From Lachnospiraceae bacterium (GTDB lineage Bacteria > Bacillota > Clostridia > Lachnospirales > Lachnospiraceae), in assembly GCA_910575255.1 (NCBI GenBank), contig CAJTEM010000007.1, positions 62,001 through 126,000 on the forward strand: DNA of 64,000 bases, in the 5' to 3' direction. The translations under genes and the position numbers were made by a program. Position 1 is the first letter of the stretch, and each line of letters begins with the position of its first letter. Under the pieces are notes generated by a model. It saw only the letters and a program-made list of their open reading frames with translations. It did not search any database and was not told the DNA's origin. Positions 17,783 through 25,495 of the stretch are shown here, in pieces.

Positions 17783-18085
17783 ATGAAAAAAGAAAAATCC
17801 GCCAAGCCCCGGACTCCCATGCGCGTGGTATGCACCACTGGGATCCTCCTTTTTGTGGCCGCAGTTTTTGTCGCCATTTACATGATGTACCACAACATGG
17901 GACAGGTCCCTGGAATCGACTTCGGGCCAGGCCAGTATTATTATACCGATATCCCCGGCTGGCAGAAATATTTCCTGCCTGATCCATATGACAATCCGGT
18001 TCCTCTGGGGGTTCTCATTGCCCTGTTTTTTGCCTGGGGATTTTTGATGTACCGACTGTGGATCTATCTGGACCGGAAGCTATAG
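17783..18085 (+). CDS. Small two-segment membrane protein, partner of the YeiH-type exporter
   Basis: A 100-residue protein with a basic N-terminus, a membrane segment at about residues 15-35, a soluble loop with PGIDFGPGQYYYTDIPGW (residues 42-60), and a second membrane segment at 74-95 ending RLWIYLDRKL. It starts 21 bp after the exporter stop with GAAAGG upstream, and a terminator follows, so the two genes form an operon. I do not recognise the family. The Gly/Tyr-rich loop between the segments is the most distinctive part and would face outside if the basic N-terminus is cytoplasmic. Confidence 0.75.
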   Translation: MKKEKSAKPRTPMRVVCTTGILLFVAAVFVAIYMMYHNMGQVPGIDFGPGQYYYTDIPGWQKYFLPDPYDNPVPLGVLIALFFAWGFLMYRLWIYLDRKL

Positions 18086-18088
18086 TCA

Positions 18089-18143
18089 AATGTACTCCCG
18101 GAGTCTCCTTGTTCCTGGATTTGTGAGATTCCGAGAGTACATT
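18089..18143. repeat. Inverted repeat, family 2 (TGTACTC/GAGTACA), short copy
   Basis: AATGTACTCCCGGAGTCTC (18089-18107) pairs with GAGATTCCGAGAGTACATT (18125-18143) with one mismatch around a 17-base loop. A half copy (TATGTACTCCCGGAATCTCT) occurs near 18890, between trkA and trkH. A much longer relative is at 41909-42073. Confidence 0.75.
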
Positions 18144-18150
18144 CAATATA

Positions 18151-18192
18151 AACGGGTGGCCGCAAGTTCTGTCTTGTAACCACCCGTTTTCT
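18151..18192 (+). terminator. Terminator of the YeiH operon
   Basis: AACGGGTGG (18151-18159) pairs with CCACCCGTT (18180-18188), followed by TTCTGCTTTT. It lies 65 bp after the small membrane protein gene, just before the convergent trkA stop. Confidence 0.75.
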
Positions 18193-18212
18193 GCTTTTGG
18201 AACTCCGGCTCT

Positions 18213-18866
18213 CTAACGCAGCTGCTTCAGAATTTTGTCTACATCCTCATTTTTCCCAATGACCATCAGATGCTCGTCTGCCCGGATCACATAATCCGCC
18301 GGCGGCATCAGCTTCGCCCGCTCTCCTTCCTTTGTCGCCAGAATACTGATGTGATACTTATTCCGAATCGACAAATCGATAATGCTTTTCCCCACCCATT
18401 CCGGCAAAGGCGGAATCTCATAGATAGAAAATTCCTCGGTCAGTTCAATATAATCAAACACATGATTGGCGCTGTAACGCACTGCCAGCTTCTCTGCAAT
18501 GTCCCGGTCCGGATAGATGACCTCGTCGGCGCCGTTGCGCAGCAGAAACTTGGCATGGATATCCCGGTTGGCCTTGCTGACCACATAGCGGCCTCCTAAC
18601 TCCTTCACCATGCTGGTAATCTCCAGGCTGCTCTGGAAATTCGTCCCGATACAGATAAAACAAATATCAAAATTATCAATCCCCAGACTTTTGAGCACTG
18701 CCTCGTTGGTACAGTCTCCAATCTTGGCGCTGACCACATAATCCAGCATATCCTCCAGTGTCTCCTCATTCTCGTCCACAATCATAATCTGGTTGCCTAA
18801 CTTTGCCAGATTGGTACACAGATGACGGCCAAACCGTCCCATACCGATAATTAATATAGATTTCAT
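18213..18866 (-). CDS. Potassium uptake regulatory subunit TrkA/KtrA
   Basis: A 217-residue cytosolic RCK protein that gates the neighbouring potassium channel subunit. The N-terminal Rossmann (TrkA-N) domain has IIGMGRFGRHL, DENEETLEDM and IGDCTNEAVL. The C-terminal TrkA-C domain begins near residue 135 (SIYEIPPLPEWVGKSI) and ends RADEHLMVIGKNED. The ATG at 18866 follows AGGAGG by 7 nt; a TTG two codons upstream is less likely. The single N-plus-C module is the KtrA size rather than the double-length TrkA. It is encoded 58 bp after trkH. Confidence 0.92.
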   Translation of the reverse strand: MKSILIIGMGRFGRHLCTNLAKLGNQIMIVDENEETLEDMLDYVVSAKIGDCTNEAVLKSLGIDNFDICFICIGTNFQSSLEITSMVKELGGRYVVSKANRDIHAKFLLRNGADEVIYPDRDIAEKLAVRYSANHVFDYIELTEEFSIYEIPPLPEWVGKSIIDLSIRNKYHISILATKEGERAKLMPPADYVIRADEHLMVIGKNEDVDKILKQLR

Positions 18867-18924
18867 AAGCAATCCTCCTTGTTCATAGTATGTACTCCCG
18901 GAATCTCTCCTTCACCTGCCCCCT

Positions 18925-20298
18925 CTATCCGATGGAGATCCGCCCCATCGGCTGCTGCACACGCGCCACCTTTTTTCGCTGAGTAAAGGACAGTGCAAAA
19001 GACAGACTTCCCACCCGGCCACAATACATCAGAAATACCACGGCAAGCCGCGAGGCCGCATTCAGACCACGGGTGATTCCTGTCGTCATGCCGGCTGTAC
19101 CGATCGCGGAAAAGGTTTCGAACAGCACATCCATCACCGGATATTTCTGTGTTGCCATGATAAACATGGACACTGTCATCGCCAACGTCAGATTGATCAT
19201 AAATATGGCGCTGGACTGTTTTAGCACCTCATCCTCCAGCCGTCTGCCAAAGGCATTGACTCCATGAGTTCTCTGAATCGTTGACCACAGATGCAGATAG
19301 ATCACGATCATGGTAGTCGTCTTCACCCCGCCTGCCGTAGAACCAGGACTTCCGCCGACAAACATCAAAAGTACGGTCAGCATCTTGCTGGCATCTGTCA
19401 GCGCTCCGGTATCCACAGTATTAAAGCCTGCCGTCCGGGCTGTGACAGAAGAAAACAGAGAAGTAAGGATCTTTCCGCTCGTATCCATTCCCACCAGCAG
19501 ATTCCCTGACTCGAACCGGTAAAACAGCCAGGCGCTTCCGAATATCAGAGCCACGGTAGTCAGAAGCACGATCTTGGTGTGAAGCATATAGCGGCGAAAA
19601 TGCAGCCGGTGCCGGCTCAGATCCTCCCACACAATAAAGCCGATTCCTCCGATCACGATCAGGGACATAATTACCAGATTGACCAGCCAGTCATTATAAT
19701 ATCCCACCAGAGAGCTGTAAGGACCCTGCCAGCCCATCAGATCAAACCCCGCATTACAAAAGGCCGAAACTGCATGAAAAATGCTGTAATAAATCCCCCT
19801 GCCCGGCCCATACTGCGGTACAAAGCGAATCGCCAGCAGCCCTGCCCCGAGGCCTTCAAAGAATACGGTTCCGATCACGATCTTCTTTGCCAGACGCACG
19901 ACTCCGCCGATCTGCAGTGTATTGACGCTTTCCTGCATCAGCCCCCGCTCCTTCAGTCCGATGCGACGGCGCAGGACAATGGAAAGGAACACGCCGATGG
20001 TCACAAATCCCAGACCTCCGATCTGAATCAGTGACAGGATCACCAGCTGGCCAAACAATGACCAATGGCTCCAGGTATCATAAACTACCAGTCCGGTCAC
20101 GCACGAGGCACTGGTTGCCGTAAACAGGCAGTTCAGAAAACTGCTGACCTCGCCGGTGCGGCTGGACACAGGCAGCATCAGAAGCAGTGTGCCTGTCAGA
20201 ATGATCCCCAGAAAGCCGCTGGCAATAAATTGCGTCTGGGTCAGATGACTACGGACATGATATAATTTTTGAAACAGATTTTTGCCAGGAACAGACAT
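18925..20298 (-). CDS. Potassium channel subunit TrkH/KtrB
   Basis: A 457-residue membrane protein forming the potassium-conducting subunit. Four pore-loop repeats can be seen: TSASCVTGL, FCNAGFDL, ARTAGFNTVD and GTAGMTTGI, each supplying a selectivity-filter glycine. About eight to ten hydrophobic helices surround them, and VGGSPGSTAGGVKTTT is characteristic. The start ATG has GGAGG 10 nt upstream. With trkA downstream this is a complete Trk/Ktr system. A family 2 half repeat lies between the two genes. Confidence 0.93.
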   Translation of the reverse strand: MSVPGKNLFQKLYHVRSHLTQTQFIASGFLGIILTGTLLLMLPVSSRTGEVSSFLNCLFTATSASCVTGLVVYDTWSHWSLFGQLVILSLIQIGGLGFVTIGVFLSIVLRRRIGLKERGLMQESVNTLQIGGVVRLAKKIVIGTVFFEGLGAGLLAIRFVPQYGPGRGIYYSIFHAVSAFCNAGFDLMGWQGPYSSLVGYYNDWLVNLVIMSLIVIGGIGFIVWEDLSRHRLHFRRYMLHTKIVLLTTVALIFGSAWLFYRFESGNLLVGMDTSGKILTSLFSSVTARTAGFNTVDTGALTDASKMLTVLLMFVGGSPGSTAGGVKTTTMIVIYLHLWSTIQRTHGVNAFGRRLEDEVLKQSSAIFMINLTLAMTVSMFIMATQKYPVMDVLFETFSAIGTAGMTTGITRGLNAASRLAVVFLMYCGRVGSLSFALSFTQRKKVARVQQPMGRISIG

Positions 20299-20334
20299 GA
20301 AACAGTAACCTCCGTATTCAAAAAATTCATTTCC

Positions 20335-21150
20335 CTATCGGCGGCATACATGCGCAGCCAGGCTAAACAGGCCGTACATTGCCAGATTGACCAGCACAAT
20401 ACTGGCCCCTGCCGGCGTGGACAGCAGATAGGATAATACGATGCCGATGCAAAAACACACAACTGACAAAACACCGGAACACACCACCACGCCGCGAAAG
20501 CTTTTGAACAATCGCATCGCTGTCAGTGCCGGAAAAATCACCAGACTGGATATCAGCATGGCGCCCATCATCCGCATCCCCAGCACAATGGTAATCGCTG
20601 TCAGGACAGCAATCAGAGTATTGTAAAAATCTACCCGGATCCCGGTGGCCCTCGCAAAGCTTTCATCAAAGGTAATCGCAAACAGCTTGTTGTAGCAGGA
20701 TACAAACAGACAAAGCACAATCACCGAGAGAACCGCGCTCAGAACCACATCCTCGCGGCTCATGGCCAGAATACTGCCAAACATGTAGCTGCTGACATCC
20801 GTAGTCATGCCAGTGGTCAGTGAAGTCACCACAATCCCGGCAGCCAGCGCTGAAGCGGAGATCATGGCAATGGCCGCGTCGCTCCGGATATGGCTGTTCT
20901 CTGTGAGGCGCAGAAGCCAGAAGGCGGCCAGTGTTACCACCGGAATTGAAACCCACAGCGGCTGCCAGCCCACTGCCACAGCGACAGATAACGCACCGAA
21001 TGATACATGAGACAGCCCGTCCCCGATCATGGAATAGCGCTTCAGTACCAGACTGACTCCCAGAAGCGCTGCGCACAGCGACACCATCACGCCGCCCAGC
21101 AAAGCCCTTACCAGAAACGGATAGGACAGCATTTCCCGTATGATTCCCAC
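20335..21150 (-). CDS. ZnuB-type metal ABC transporter permease
   Basis: A 271-residue membrane permease of the ABC-3 family. It has about eight hydrophobic segments, with GDGLSHVSFGALSVAVA near residue 45, the conserved FDESFARATG loop near 170 and GAMLISSLVIFPALTA near 205. The GTG at 21150 follows AGGAGG by 7 nt. It is the last gene of the metal importer operon; the region between it and the ATPase gene is filled by a 36-bp tandem repeat. The metal is most likely zinc, judged from the binding protein. Confidence 0.9.
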   Translation of the reverse strand: MGIIREMLSYPFLVRALLGGVMVSLCAALLGVSLVLKRYSMIGDGLSHVSFGALSVAVAVGWQPLWVSIPVVTLAAFWLLRLTENSHIRSDAAIAMISASALAAGIVVTSLTTGMTTDVSSYMFGSILAMSREDVVLSAVLSVIVLCLFVSCYNKLFAITFDESFARATGIRVDFYNTLIAVLTAITIVLGMRMMGAMLISSLVIFPALTAMRLFKSFRGVVVCSGVLSVVCFCIGIVLSYLLSTPAGASIVLVNLAMYGLFSLAAHVCRR

Positions 21151-21202
21151 TTGCCCACCTCCTTGTCAGCTATTTCCTCCCGGCCGGATTCTTTCCATGA
21201 TT

Positions 21203-21381
21203 CCCAGAATATCTTCCCCGCCGCATTCTCCTCATCCCCCAGGAATGCCTTCCCCGCCGCATTCTCCTCATCCCCCAGGAATGCCTTCCCCGCCGCATTC
21301 TCCTCATCCCCCAGAATGCCTTCCCCGCCGCATTCTCCTCATTCTCCCAGGAAGGCCTTCCCGGCCGCACTCTTTTCATAG
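21203..21381 (-). repeat. 36-bp tandem repeat at the 3' end of the ABC ATPase gene
   Basis: Five consecutive units begin at about 21203, 21239, 21275, 21311 and 21347. Two (21239-21274 and 21275-21310) are identical and the others differ by a few bases or one-base indels. The rightmost unit encodes the ATPase C-terminus (SAAGKAFLGE). Read in that frame the internal units would encode EENAAGKAFLGD repeats, but a one-base difference at the unit junction near 21341 creates the TGA stop at 21339-21341. Confidence 0.9.
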
Positions 21382-22040
21382 TCAGCCGCTGCACCGAAGA
21401 ACAGCATCCGCTGTTGTATATGCAGAATCTTATTCGCCTGACTGAGGATACTTCGGATATCATGCGATACCATCACGATAGTAATGTGATCCTCCCGGTT
21501 CAGATCCCGAATCAGGCGGTAAAGCTCCTGAATCGCTGAAGGGTCCAGACCGGTAATCGGCTCGTCCAATATCAGCATCTGCTCCGTCGCACACAATGCA
21601 CGGGCAATCAGCACCCGCTGCTGCTGTCCGCCGGACAGCTCTCGGTAACAACAGCCCTCAAGCTCTGTGATTCCCAGACGCTCCATACTCTGCTTTGCCA
21701 GCCGCTTCTCTGACTGAGAATAAAATGGCCGGTTTCCTCGTCGGCTCAGTGTGCCGGACAATACCACCTCCCGGACCGTAGCCGGAAAATCCCGCTGGGC
21801 AGCTGTCTGCTGAGGCAGATAACCGATCCCTCCCCGCCGCAGCTCCTCCGCCACGGTAAGCGTCCCGGCTGTCGGTGCGAGCAGTCCCAGAAGCCCCTTA
21901 ATCAGAGTGCTCTTGCCGGAGCCGTTCGCCCCCACAATGCAAAGGTAATCTCCGGGATCAATGGTAAGACTCAAATCAATGACCGCATCCTGATTCTCAT
22001 ACCCCAAATCCACATGCTCACATACGATAAACGGCTTCAT
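21339..22040 (-). CDS. ZnuC-type metal ABC transporter ATP-binding protein
   Basis: A 233-residue ATPase. Walker A is GANGSGKSTL near residue 38, the signature is LSGGQQQRVLIARAL near 138, Walker B is MLILDEP near 158, and the switch is VMVSHD near 190. The start overlaps the binding-protein stop by 4 bp (ATGA). The C-terminal tail AAGKAFLGE belongs to the first unit of a 36-bp tandem repeat that continues past the stop codon, so the C-terminus probably varies between strains. Confidence 0.92.
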   Translation of the reverse strand: MKPFIVCEHVDLGYENQDAVIDLSLTIDPGDYLCIVGANGSGKSTLIKGLLGLLAPTAGTLTVAEELRRGGIGYLPQQTAAQRDFPATVREVVLSGTLSRRGNRPFYSQSEKRLAKQSMERLGITELEGCCYRELSGGQQQRVLIARALCATEQMLILDEPITGLDPSAIQELYRLIRDLNREDHITIVMVSHDIRSILSQANKILHIQQRMLFFGAAADYEKSAAGKAFLGE

Positions 22041-23146
22041 TCATCCAATCCTTTTCTCAGATTCTCCACATTCCGTTCCATCAAATCCACATAAGTAATC
22101 CCGGACTCCAGCTCCCTCCTGGTCACATTATGGCAGGAATGCAAAAGCAGCGGCTGTGCCCCGGTCTCCTCTTCGATGATCTCTGCCACCCGCGTACTGC
22201 TAAGCTCCAGATAATAAACCACTGGTATCCGCTGCTCCTTTACCTTATCGATCAGATAAGCAATGGTCCTGGCACTTGGTTCCGTGTCCGTACTGCAGCC
22301 GGAAAATGCCGCACGATAATCCAGGCCGTATTCCTCTGCCAGGTAACGGAACGGGAACTTGTCCCCCACCACGATCAGACTGCGTTTTCGCTGCCCGGAC
22401 ACCTCCCGCAGTTCGCGGTCAATCCGCGCAAGCTCAGACTGATACTCTCCTGCCGCCCTCTGATACTCTGTCCGATGCACCGGATCTCTCTGCACCAGCG
22501 CCTCGCAGATGGCCTCTGTCAGCCGCATGGCATTCACCGGTGACGTCCAGATATGTTCGTCATATTCGATCTCCACATGATGTCCGTCGTCATCGATCTC
22601 TATATGCTGTCCCCTGTCATCGTTCTTTGCATGACGCCTGTCATCCCCGGTCTCACTGGCAGCAGCCTGATAACCCTCATGCTCCCCATGGGAGGCATCT
22701 TCCATGCCCTCCACCAGCTCCTCCTCCACAGTGTCCACAGCATCCATCAATGTCACTACTGTTATTTTCGACACGTCAATTGCATCCAATACCTGATCCA
22801 ACCAGTGCTCCATGGCGCCGCCGTTGCAGATCAGTACATCTGCCTGCTGGATCGTGCGCATATCCGCCGGCGTCGGCTCAAAGGAATGACTGTCCATCCC
22901 CGCCGGCACTACCAGCGTCAGATTCACCCGGTCACCGGCAATCTGCCGCGCAAAATCATAATAAGGAAAGATTGTGGTGACCACATTCAGCCTGTCATCC
23001 ACAGCTTCTGCCTGCGAACGCTCTTTTCCCTGCTCCCGTCCGCACCCGGACAATGCCAGAACCAGAAAAACAGCCAGCACCCTCCAACGCTTTCTCTGCA
23101 GCAGCTGTTCTGATACCCAGCTGCTCCATGTACGCATCCTCTTCAT
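22037..23146 (-). CDS. ZnuA-type zinc-binding lipoprotein
   Basis: A 369-residue solute-binding lipoprotein. After a long basic N-region the signal ends LVLALSGCG. The mature protein has VPAGMDSHSFEPTPADM (first ligand His), a His/Asp-rich loop between about residues 150 and 205 (HGEHEGY, RRHAKND, DDGHHVEIEYDEHIW), DEHIWTSPVNAM (second His) and VVVGDKFPFRYLAEEY. The His-rich loop is typical of zinc binders rather than manganese binders. The ATG at 23146 is preferred because the promoter (23183-23211) lies inside the longer frame that opens at 23206. An ATG three codons later is also possible. Confidence 0.9.
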   Translation of the reverse strand: MKRMRTWSSWVSEQLLQRKRWRVLAVFLVLALSGCGREQGKERSQAEAVDDRLNVVTTIFPYYDFARQIAGDRVNLTLVVPAGMDSHSFEPTPADMRTIQQADVLICNGGAMEHWLDQVLDAIDVSKITVVTLMDAVDTVEEELVEGMEDASHGEHEGYQAAASETGDDRRHAKNDDRGQHIEIDDDGHHVEIEYDEHIWTSPVNAMRLTEAICEALVQRDPVHRTEYQRAAGEYQSELARIDRELREVSGQRKRSLIVVGDKFPFRYLAEEYGLDYRAAFSGCSTDTEPSARTIAYLIDKVKEQRIPVVYYLELSSTRVAEIIEEETGAQPLLLHSCHNVTRRELESGITYVDLMERNVENLRKGLDE

Positions 23147-23182
23147 AACCTTCCTGCTTTCTGATGCATTGTTTTCCTGCCT

Positions 23183-23211
23183 ATTATATGCCACACTTCT
23201 TTCCATTTCAA
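23183..23211 (-). promoter_or_regulatory. Promoter of the ZnuACB-type operon
   Basis: TTGAAA (23206-23211) and TATAAT (23183-23188) have a 17-bp spacer on the minus strand. I see no clear Zur palindrome overlapping it. Confidence 0.75.
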
Positions 23212-23290
23212 GTGTTTTTCGAAATACGGCTGTGATTCTGCCGGAAAAGGATTACTTTTCACGGGATGGGGTGAGGTTTTAGAAGGTACG

Positions 23291-23425
23291 CCTTGAAACA
23301 AGGGGAGGGCCGCAGCGGAAAATGGTCTGTGGATGTTTCCGGTTTCGAGATCAAGAATTCCTAAAATTTCTGCAAAGTCAACATCCGCAGACCATTTTCC
23401 GCTGCGGCCCTCCCCTTGTTCCAAG
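23291..23425. repeat. Long inverted repeat, family 1 module A, copy 3
   Basis: Arms of about 45 bases (23291-23336 and 23381-23425) pair almost perfectly around a 44-base loop. The arms contain AAGGGGAGGGCCGCAGCGG and a GGTCTG-GGATGT extension. The left flank TTACTTTTCACGGG and the right flank GGCTGAATATCCC are shared with copies at 470 and 39430. Confidence 0.88.
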
Positions 23426-23468
23426 GCTGAATATCCCGTTCCCTGTTCTTTCGAGGCGGGTCAATACC

Positions 23469-23538
23469 AGCTCTGGAAAAAAGGATTCTCCAGATTGCAT
23501 CCGAAACCCGCAAGCCGGGGAACCTTTTTTTCAGAGCT
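23469..23538. repeat. Inverted repeat, family 1 module B
   Basis: AGCTCTGGAAAAAAGG (23469 onward) and CCTTTTTTTCAGAGCT (ending 23538) form the outer stem. The inside carries CCAGATTGC and GCAAGCCGGGGAA. Module B directly follows module A copy 3, so the two form a composite element of about 250 bp between the zinc operon and the DUF3793 gene. Confidence 0.8.
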
Positions 23539-23632
23539 GATATCTGTCAGACACGAAGAAAACACGCCATAAAATAATGTTAGTAAAAATGATGCGAAAA
23601 AGGCTGTCAAGGATAGAGTTTCACCTCCCACA

Positions 23633-24220
23633 TCATACCGTCACCTCCCGCAGAGAGGATCCCTGCACGATCTCCTGCAGTGTCTGCTCCCTGGCCTCGT
23701 CATACATGCGGAAAACCCGTTCTGCCTCCTGGCGGTTATGGTACACCTTCCAGTAGCGTGTCATCAGACTGTTCTGCCCCTGATTGGCAATAAAGCCCTC
23801 CACATCCTCCACCGGATATTCCAAAAGGACTCCCAGTTCATGAGGGAAGTCTCCTCCGGCTGCATGATACTGCCGGTAACGTTTCCTCAGAAGCTTCAGC
23901 ACCTCGGCAATTCCATACTCCTCATAGCCGCAGCTGTGCAGAAACCCCCGTACCTGCCGTTTTTGCAGATGCTCCTTCAGGCGGTCAAAACGGTAAAGAA
24001 ACAGAACCTCCTTCTGCCTGTCCTGATAAAGCGGCACACAGATCACCCGGCTCTGCCTCAGCCTTTCCCGGATATACTGCCGGCTTCCTGGCCGTGCAGT
24101 CATGAGATTAGATATCTTCACGCCCTTGAGAACCGGTGCGCATTGTACCGCTACCTGAAAACCCAGCCTTCCCTCTGGATCACAGCCTTGCAAAAATAAA
24201 AGCATTGTCTCCACAGACAC
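23633..24220 (-). CDS. DUF3793 family protein
   Basis: A 195-residue cytosolic protein of the DUF3793 family, with the characteristic FLHSCGYEEYG near residue 90 and HELGVLLEYPVEDVEGFI near 125. The function is unknown; related genes are often found with iron or flavodoxin genes in clostridia. The GTG at 24220 was chosen because AGGGGGCG lies 7 nt upstream. The promoter (24450-24478) overlaps a DtxR-like palindrome, so iron- or manganese-dependent repression is likely. The leader of about 220 nt includes two 52-bp direct repeats. Confidence 0.82.
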   Translation of the reverse strand: MSVETMLLFLQGCDPEGRLGFQVAVQCAPVLKGVKISNLMTARPGSRQYIRERLRQSRVICVPLYQDRQKEVLFLYRFDRLKEHLQKRQVRGFLHSCGYEEYGIAEVLKLLRKRYRQYHAAGGDFPHELGVLLEYPVEDVEGFIANQGQNSLMTRYWKVYHNRQEAERVFRMYDEAREQTLQEIVQGSSLREVTV

Positions 24221-24298
24221 GATTTACGCCCCCTTTTCATTTTCTGCTTTTACTATTCCCCCTGCTTTTGATTCCATGCAGCCGCTTTTTTCCTCTTT

Positions 24299-24402
24299 TT
24301 GTCCATGTTTTCCGGACATCCTGGTACACTTCTTGAGTGTTTCCTCTTTTTTGTCCATGTTTTCCGGACATTCTGGTACACTTCTTGAGTGTTTCCTCCT
24401 TT
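24299..24402 (-). repeat. Two 52-bp direct repeats in the DUF3793 leader
   Basis: Units 24299-24350 and 24351-24402 share GTCCATGTTTTCCGGACAT, CTGGTACACTTCTTGAGTG and a TTTCCTC end, with only a few differences. Each contains a TGTCC/GGACA inverted repeat. They lie downstream of the promoter and would be transcribed as part of the 5' UTR. Confidence 0.8.
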
Positions 24403-24449
24403 TTAAGTTTTCTTCTTTTCTTTTTCTGGCCTGTCTGTAATCTTTTAAT

Positions 24450-24478
24450 ATGTTAGCACTGGCTAACTTCAGTGTCAA
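24450..24478 (-). promoter_or_regulatory. Promoter with DtxR-like palindrome upstream of the DUF3793 gene
   Basis: TTGACA (24473-24478) and TAACAT (24450-24455) are 17 bp apart on the minus strand. A perfect palindrome GTTAGC-N4-GCTAAC (24452-24467) covers the -10 box and spacer. The TTAGNNNNNNCTAA core resembles DtxR/IdeR-family metal-regulator sites. The regulator is not encoded in the window. Confidence 0.7.
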
Positions 24479-24481
24479 GAA

Positions 24482-24512
24482 AGGCTGCTGAATAAAATTT
24501 CTCAACAGCCTC
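24482..24512 (-). terminator. Terminator after the DUF624 remnant
   Basis: On the minus strand AGGCTGTTGA pairs with TCAGCAGCCT (one mismatch) and is followed by TTCTT. It lies 26 bp after the DUF624 stop codon and just upstream of the DUF3793 promoter. Confidence 0.6.
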
Positions 24513-24537
24513 TGAAAATACTACGTTTCCCAAGCTC

Positions 24538-25104
24538 TTACCTTTTCCCTTCGACAAGAACAAATATATTAGAAAGCAAACAGGAGCACAAAAGGGCGCA
24601 AAGCCCCTCCCCGAAAATAACTGCAGGAGTAAAAACGCGGATAATGACCACTGCCATAATAAAATAAACCAAAGCCATCAGCACGGTACACAAAAGGAAG
24701 CGCATACCGATCATCAGCGAGTTCTTAAACATGGCCCATATGGTATTCTCAAACCTTGCCATAAGAGGGAATATGTACATCAATATCATGGCATAAGCAG
24801 CAAGAGCTACCATGAATATGGCTGTCCCCAAAGTCCACAGCAAACTGTCAAACCTCATATGGTAAAAAATATATCCGTCTATCCCGAGAAGGATTCCCGC
24901 TGCCAGAAGAATCAGCCAGGCCACGGTTGCCTGGCTGAAATTTTCCTTAAAAGAGCGGAAAAACGCCCGGGTGACGGCGCCCTCCTCATTTTTAACAATT
25001 ATTGTGCATATGTCAAGTATTTTTGATTTTGCTCTTGTTTTTTGGTGTAATTGATCTGTTTTTGTTGAATTTTTTGTGCAGAATCCATAAACAGAATTCA
25101 GCAT
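24538..25104 (-). pseudogene. 5'-truncated DUF624 (YesL-like) membrane protein gene
   Basis: The frame encodes 188 residues, but family similarity starts only at residue 36 with IVKNEEGAVTRAFFRSFKEN, the middle of the usual DUF624/YesL N-terminal half. The expected first membrane helix and PIVTIGAS-type motif are missing. The 35 residues before this point (rich in K, T, N and Q) come from A+T-rich DNA unlike the rest. The remaining part keeps four or five hydrophobic segments and a normal C-terminus. A direct repeat (24988-25012 and 25165-25190) marks the break. The product is probably nonfunctional. Confidence 0.65.
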
Positions 25105-25164
25105 TTGCAGATTATCTTATTTTCTGCACTGCGTTTATTGTGTATTTGCAAAAATTATATTTTA

Positions 25165-25190
25165 CATTTTTTAATCATTATTGTGCAGAT
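25165..25190. repeat. Direct repeat of the DUF624 break sequence
   Basis: CATTTTTTAATCATTATTG followed by TGCAGAT repeats, with a few changes, the sequence CATTTTTAACAATTATTG followed by TGCATAT at 24988-25012. The 150 bp between is A+T-rich and holds no gene. The arrangement suggests insertion or deletion at the 5' end of the DUF624 gene. Confidence 0.5.
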
Positions 25191-25219
25191 ATCATTTAAT
25201 TTAGCTCTGAGGAAATTCA

Positions 25220-25495
25220 GCCTTGGGAAAAGAGGGGAGAGGCGCTCCGAAAGGTACGCTCTGGAAAAAGGGTTCCCCGGTTTGCGTTTGCAGGATGTTT
25301 AGAAACTCTTAGCTCGCAGGAATCTGCGTCAGGAACAAAAATACAGCTGTCTGAGCGCAGCGAGTTCTGTATTTTTGTTCCTGCTTTTAGCAGATTCCTG
25401 CAAGCTTAGAGTTTCTGCATCCGAAACTCGCAAACCGGGGAACCCTTTTTCCAGAGCGTACCTTTCGGAGCGCCTCTCCCCTCTTTTTCCAAGGC
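25220..25495. repeat. 276-bp near-perfect palindrome, family 1 composite
   Basis: The outer arms of about 67 bases (25220-25286 and 25429-25495) pair almost perfectly and combine GCCTTGG, GAGGGGAGAGGCGCTCCG, GGTACGCTCTGG and GGTTCCCCGG modules. The inner arms also pair: AGAAACTCTTAGCT, GCAGGAATCTGC and AGGAACAAAAATACAG match their complements at 25361-25416. Only about 20 bases remain unpaired at the centre. It occupies the intergenic region between the DUF624 remnant and the MerR gene. Confidence 0.9.

Noticed and set aside
21170-21463. 97-residue repeat-rich frame on the minus strand
   Set aside because: It is a shifted reading of the 36-bp tandem repeat and the ATPase gene end; no ribosome site.
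24224-24505. 93-residue frame upstream of the DUF3793 gene
   Set aside because: Its TTG start lies upstream of the promoter that would transcribe it. Only a 44-codon inner part could be translated, and it shows no family similarity.
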